This document shows positions 6,844 through 9,276 of a stretch of DNA of 9,276 nucleotides, piece by piece. How positions within the stretch are numbered: the first letter of the stretch is position 1; each line of letters begins with the position of its first letter. The translations under genes were made by a program, and so were the position numbers. The notes below the pieces were generated by a model. It was not told the origin of the DNA, made no database searches, and saw only the letters and a program-made list of their open reading frames with translations. The stretch is from Flavobacteriales bacterium UBA4585 (GTDB lineage Bacteria > Bacteroidota > Bacteroidia > Flavobacteriales > Schleiferiaceae), in NCBI GenBank assembly GCA_949487015.1, contig CATAQZ010000164.1, positions 1 to 9,276 of the forward strand, written 5' to 3'.

Positions 6844-7334
6844 AAATAGGAGTCATCGGGATTGCCGTGCTATTAGCTGGTTGTGCAGAACGTGCGGAAC
6901 CCGCAGTGAAGGCTCCGCAAATGAATGCAGTTGAGCGCAATAGAATGTATTTAGCTCAGGAGCGTGAAATGCTTAAGGAGTACATAGAGACGCATGAATT
7001 GGTCGGTATTGTCAGGGATGGTTATGGTATGTATGCTTTATCCATGGTGCCTGGAACGGGCATGACCGCAGAGATGGGCGATGAAGTCATATACCAAGCC
7101 ACGGTCTATCTGCTTGATGATAGTGGTGTAGGCCAGTATACGGATACCGTAGAGTTGGGTTACAGCCAGATTGATATCGGGCTGCATGAGGCGATTTCTG
7201 GAATGAAAGAAGGGGAAAAGAAACTGGTTCTCATCCCCTCGTTTTTGGCTCGTGGATTGGCGGGTGATTTGGATAAAGTACCCCCACAAAGTCCACTCCG
7301 TTATGATTTACGACTTATCCAGGTAAACCGCTGA
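6834..7334 (+). CDS. GldI-like FKBP-type peptidyl-prolyl isomerase lipoprotein
   Basis: A 166-residue protein with a lipoprotein signal peptide (LAGC, Cys17) and a charged helical stretch (about 33-55), followed by one FKBP-like domain (about 70-165). The domain is recognised from GDEVIYQATVYLLDD (82-96), ISGMKEGEKKLVLIP (121-135), and PPQSPLRYDLRLIQV (150-164). Key FKBP positions are changed: the core Trp of the VxGW segment is replaced in GLHEAISGM, and the Tyr of the YG motif is Arg140. Similar divergence occurs in GldI, the gliding-motility-associated lipoprotein of Flavobacteriia, and the nrnA-gldI order also fits. The identity as GldI is inferred, and isomerase activity is uncertain. 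AAGAAGG, 8 nt upstream inside nrnA, may be a ribosome binding site. The gene overlaps nrnA by 10 nt. Confidence 0.8.
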   Translation: MGLKIGVIGIAVLLAGCAERAEPAVKAPQMNAVERNRMYLAQEREMLKEYIETHELVGIVRDGYGMYALSMVPGTGMTAEMGDEVIYQATVYLLDDSGVGQYTDTVELGYSQIDIGLHEAISGMKEGEKKLVLIPSFLARGLAGDLDKVPPQSPLRYDLRLIQVNR

Positions 7335-7815
7335 TTTGCAGTGCAGCGGCCGGATGTACATCTAGCGCTTGCATCACAATAAAAATGGTTTGGAATTGTT
7401 TATGTCCTTCGTGCTGTCCTTCTAATTCAATAACCACACGACCTTCAGCAGTGCGGTCCAGACTAGCGACTTCCATGTATGTATATTGATCTACCCAGAT
7501 GCCTTGCAGCGTTCCTGCGGTAAAATTTGTGGCCATTGCATCGCCATAAACAGTTTCACTTCCGTCGCGAAGTTCAATTTTTGTTACAAAAACCTGATCA
7601 TCAACAAAAGTGAGGTAAAACTGCTCATATGTGTTTACGAGATCATAGTTTCCTAAGGTTTCGTGATCGTAGAATTCATAACTGTTCACCTCGAAAGAAG
7701 TCTCATCCATAAATTCAAACAACCCTTGATCAGCAATGACGTGCGCTTCTTCTGAACAGCTTTGGAAGCTGAAGGCGAGTAGTGCGGCGAATAAAATTTT
7801 TATTGTTGCTTTCAT
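7315..7815 (-). CDS. Predicted lipoprotein of unknown function
   Basis: I do not recognise the family of this 166-residue protein. Residues 1-20 form a lipoprotein signal peptide (hydrophobic ILFAALLAFSF, then QSC with Cys20). The mature part is acidic, with many Asp, Glu, Tyr and Phe residues and alternating polar/hydrophobic stretches such as YEQFYLTFVDDQVFVTKIEL (63-82), which suggests a mostly beta-strand globular domain. No cysteines other than the lipid anchor and no catalytic motif stand out. It is expected in the periplasm or at the outer membrane. The 3' end overlaps the GldI-like gene tail to tail by 20 nt, and no terminator lies between them. Upstream (7874-7881, minus strand) TTTATTTG resembles a -7 element, about 58 nt before the start. 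Confidence 0.75.
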   Translation of the reverse strand: MKATIKILFAALLAFSFQSCSEEAHVIADQGLFEFMDETSFEVNSYEFYDHETLGNYDLVNTYEQFYLTFVDDQVFVTKIELRDGSETVYGDAMATNFTAGTLQGIWVDQYTYMEVASLDRTAEGRVVIELEGQHEGHKQFQTIFIVMQALDVHPAAALQISGLPG

Positions 7816-7834
7816 ATGCAGGGTATGTTATCAG

Positions 7835-7900
7835 GTTAACACCTCTAAGTTAACATAAAATTTACATTGAAAACAAATAAAGTTTACATTTAATTAACAT
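7835..7900. repeat. Cluster of GTTAAC/TTAACAT and TTTACATT words
   Basis: Within 66 AT-rich bases, GTTAAC (its own reverse complement) occurs at 7835-7840 and 7849-7854, 14 bp apart. TTTACATT occurs at 7861-7868 and 7883-7890, 22 bp apart, and TTAACAT occurs again at 7894-7900. The cluster lies between the divergent lipoprotein and immunophilin genes, where regulator sites would be expected, and covers the possible -7 element of the leftward gene. AT-rich composition alone may produce some of these words. Confidence 0.3.
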
Positions 7901-7978
7901 GAGGCTTGTTAGATGTAAGTTTTGAATCGTCATTTATGCGTGGTGGGCTGTTTAGTCTGTGAAAGTTTTCATAATTGG

Positions 7979-7998
7979 TATTCGCTCGCTTTCGAATA
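7979..7998. repeat. 6-bp inverted repeat upstream of the immunophilin promoter
   Basis: TATTCG (7979-7984) and CGAATA (7993-7998) are exact reverse complements with an 8-nt spacer. They lie 14-33 nt before the -7 element at 8012, overlapping where the -33 region would be, which suits an operator. The arms are short, so chance is possible. Confidence 0.3.
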
Positions 7999-8011
7999 GC
8001 ACAAGGAATAC

Positions 8012-8019
8012 TACCTTTG
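8012..8019 (+). promoter_or_regulatory. -7 promoter element for the cyclophilin-FKBP gene
   Basis: TACCTTTG is an exact match to the Bacteroidota -7 consensus TAnnTTTG, 27 nt before the ATG at 8047. TTTCG at 7990-7994 is a weak -33 candidate with a 17-nt spacer. The element lies downstream of the alternative ATG at 7975 in the same frame, which argues that translation begins at 8047. Confidence 0.6.
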
Positions 8020-8046
8020 AGCTTCTTGAATTTAAACGTCATTCAA

Positions 8047-9156
8047 ATGATCAGAACGTATTTATTTGCAGCTGTTGCTGCCATTACATTGTCAAGTTGC
8101 GGAGGCAATAAAGTCACTGTCAACGATGAGACCATCACCTTAGAAGATGGGATTTATGCAAAATTGGAAACGACTATGGGAGATATTCTCATAGATTTCC
8201 ATGAAGATTTAGTGCCAATGACGGCTGCCAATTTTATTGCACTAGCTGAGGGCAACCATCCCGAGGTCGCAGAAAAATATGAAGGTAAGCCATACTATAA
8301 TGGAACATTATTCCACCGTGTTATCAAAAACTTTATGATACAAGGTGGTGATCCAGACGGAACAGGTTCTGGTGGTCCAGGCTATGCGTTTCCTCAAGAA
8401 ATCAACGAAGAGTTGCGCCACGATAAAGCGGGTGTCGTAAGTATGGCGAACGCAGGTCCAGGTACAAATGGATCTCAATTTTTTATCACGCACAATCCTA
8501 CGCCACATCTTGACGGTGGGTACAACATTTTCGCACAAGTCCTAAGCGGACAAGAAGTTGTTGCGGCTATGGGGGAAGTAGAAACCATGGCAGCGGATCG
8601 CCCTGTGGAGAAGGTAGTTCTTCAAAATGTTCAGATTATTCGTGTAGGTAGCTTAGCGAAGAAATGGGATGCTCCGGCGGCGTTTACTGATGGTAAATCA
8701 GCTGTAGCAGATGCGAAAGCTGCAGCTGCAGCGGTAATCGAAAATGAGATTGATGCAGCGTACCCTGAAGCAACGAAGTCTGAGACAGGATTACGTTATA
8801 TTATAGAAACGGTTGGTGACGGTCCTAAGCCGGAGATTGGTCAGATGGTTCGCGTGCATTACGCAGGTTATTTGATGGACGGCACTTTGTTCGACAGTTC
8901 TATAAAGTCAGTAGCGCAAGCGAATGGTAAGTACGACGAGCGTAGAGAGCCATATGAGCCCTTCCCATTACAGTACGGTCCTATGGCTAGAGTGATCGAA
9001 GGCTGGAAGGAAGGTATCCAATTATTAAATGTGGGAGGTAAAGCGAAACTCATCATTCCTCCTTACCTCGGCTACGGCGCACGTGGTGCGGGAGGTGCCA
9101 TTCCTCCAAATTCTAGTCTCGTCTTCGACGTCGAAGTAGTTTCAATCGAAAAATAA
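8047..9156 (+). CDS. Dual-family immunophilin lipoprotein: cyclophilin fused to FKBP
   Basis: A 369-residue protein. Starting at 8047 gives a lipoprotein signal peptide (LSSC, Cys18); starting at 7975 would add 24 unsuitable residues. The cyclophilin-type isomerase domain spans about 36-200: FHRVIKNFMIQGGDPDGTGS (89-108, catalytic Arg91, with Phe96 and Gln99), MANAGPGTNGSQFFIT (133-148) and HLDGGYNIF (154-162), where His154 replaces the Trp that binds cyclosporin in human CypA. An Ala-rich linker (about 205-245) leads to an FKBP domain (about 249-369) with VHYAGYLMDGTLFDSS (270-285), VIEGW (316-320), YLGYG (340-344) and IPPNSSLVFDVEV; the usual FKBP pocket residues Tyr, Phe, Asp, Trp and Tyr are all kept. 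Both domains look catalytically competent. It should act on proline peptide bonds of exported proteins in the envelope. A terminator follows. Confidence 0.93.
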   Translation: MIRTYLFAAVAAITLSSCGGNKVTVNDETITLEDGIYAKLETTMGDILIDFHEDLVPMTAANFIALAEGNHPEVAEKYEGKPYYNGTLFHRVIKNFMIQGGDPDGTGSGGPGYAFPQEINEELRHDKAGVVSMANAGPGTNGSQFFITHNPTPHLDGGYNIFAQVLSGQEVVAAMGEVETMAADRPVEKVVLQNVQIIRVGSLAKKWDAPAAFTDGKSAVADAKAAAAAVIENEIDAAYPEATKSETGLRYIIETVGDGPKPEIGQMVRVHYAGYLMDGTLFDSSIKSVAQANGKYDERREPYEPFPLQYGPMARVIEGWKEGIQLLNVGGKAKLIIPPYLGYGARGAGGAIPPNSSLVFDVEVVSIEK

Positions 9157-9159
9157 ACC

Positions 9160-9191
9160 TAGGGCCCCGCACGGCGGGGCCTAATCTTTTT
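9160..9191 (+). terminator. Intrinsic terminator after the cyclophilin-FKBP gene
   Basis: GGCCCCGC (9163-9170) pairs perfectly with GCGGGGCC (9174-9181) around a 3-nt loop. The stem can extend by two A-T pairs past a bulged G at 9162. TCTTTTT follows at 9185-9191. It begins a few bases after the stop at 9156, and its GC-rich stem contrasts with the surrounding DNA, so termination should be efficient and the next gene probably needs its own promoter. Confidence 0.92.
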
Positions 9192-9202
9192 AATATATCA
9201 GC

Positions 9203-9276
9203 ATGGAAAACGGTATTTACGCCAAAATCGCAACACCTAAAGGAGCGATAACAATCAAACTAGAACACGAAAAAAC
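9203..9276 (+). CDS. Start of a second cyclophilin-type peptidyl-prolyl isomerase, cut by window edge
   Basis: An ATG at 9203 opens a frame that continues for 24 full codons to the window end. Its beginning, MENGIYAKIATPKGAITIKL, closely parallels residues 34-51 of the upstream fusion protein (DGIYAKLETTMGDILIDF), which is the first beta-hairpin of the cyclophilin fold. This protein starts directly at the fold with no signal peptide, so it is more likely cytoplasmic, unless a different start is used. Only the N-terminus can be seen; whether it too carries an FKBP domain is unknown. It lies just after the terminator of the fusion gene, and no clear promoter fits in the 11 nt between the T-tract and the ATG. 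Confidence 0.7.
   Translation, partial: MENGIYAKIATPKGAITIKLEHEK

Noticed and set aside
7975..8046. Longer cyclophilin-FKBP protein starting at 7975
   Set aside because: It would bury the lipoprotein signal peptide 24 residues inside and place an exact -7 promoter element within the coding region.
1..9276. CRISPR array, insertion sequence, prophage, tRNA or attachment site
   Set aside because: No regularly spaced direct repeats of CRISPR type, no transposase or phage genes, no terminal repeats and no cloverleaf sequence were seen.

Overview
The window looks like chromosomal housekeeping DNA from a Bacteroidota member, most likely Flavobacteriia/Flavobacteriales. The signs are near-exact copies of the Bacteroidota -7 promoter element (TAnnTTTG), an OmpA/PD40/TPR envelope protein with the PorE-type domain order, a GldI-like FKBP lipoprotein next to an nrnA-type DHH gene, and several short lipoproteins. 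Base composition looks uniform. I see no mobile element, CRISPR array, tRNA or rRNA.

Left part (1-4833): the 5' end of hutI (imidazolonepropionase, histidine breakdown) reads leftward off the edge. It diverges across about 45 bp from a tightly packed rightward operon: aroC (chorismate synthase), a glutamate/aspartate-type cation symporter (ATGA overlap) and an OmpA-family protein with TPR and PD40 repeats (TAATG overlap). This operon converges on rplS, with a hairpin between them whose U-tract serves the rplS side.

Middle part (4848-7334): rplS (ribosomal protein L19) and ndk (nucleoside diphosphate kinase) read leftward. The rplS upstream region holds a compact two-hairpin candidate leader RNA and a -7-like element. 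ndk is divergent from a rightward pair, nrnA-like DHH phosphoesterase and a GldI-like FKBP lipoprotein, which overlap by 10 nt. The ndk/nrnA intergenic region has two -7 elements in mirror orientation.

Right part (7315-9276): an unrecognised lipoprotein gene reads leftward and overlaps the GldI-like gene tail to tail by 20 nt. Across 231 bp of AT-rich DNA with repeated TTAACA/TTTACATT words comes a rightward lipoprotein that fuses a cyclophilin domain to an FKBP domain (a dual-family immunophilin). It ends in a strong intrinsic terminator, and a second cyclophilin-type gene starts at 9203 and runs off the edge. Three prolyl isomerase-family genes therefore lie within 2.5 kb, at least two of them lipoproteins, which suggests a local set of envelope protein-folding factors.

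Most of the window is ordinary and well explained. The points most worth a second look are the rplS leader RNA, the immunophilin fusion and its neighbours, and the PorE-like protein encoded behind aroC. I found no clear evidence of a wholly new system.
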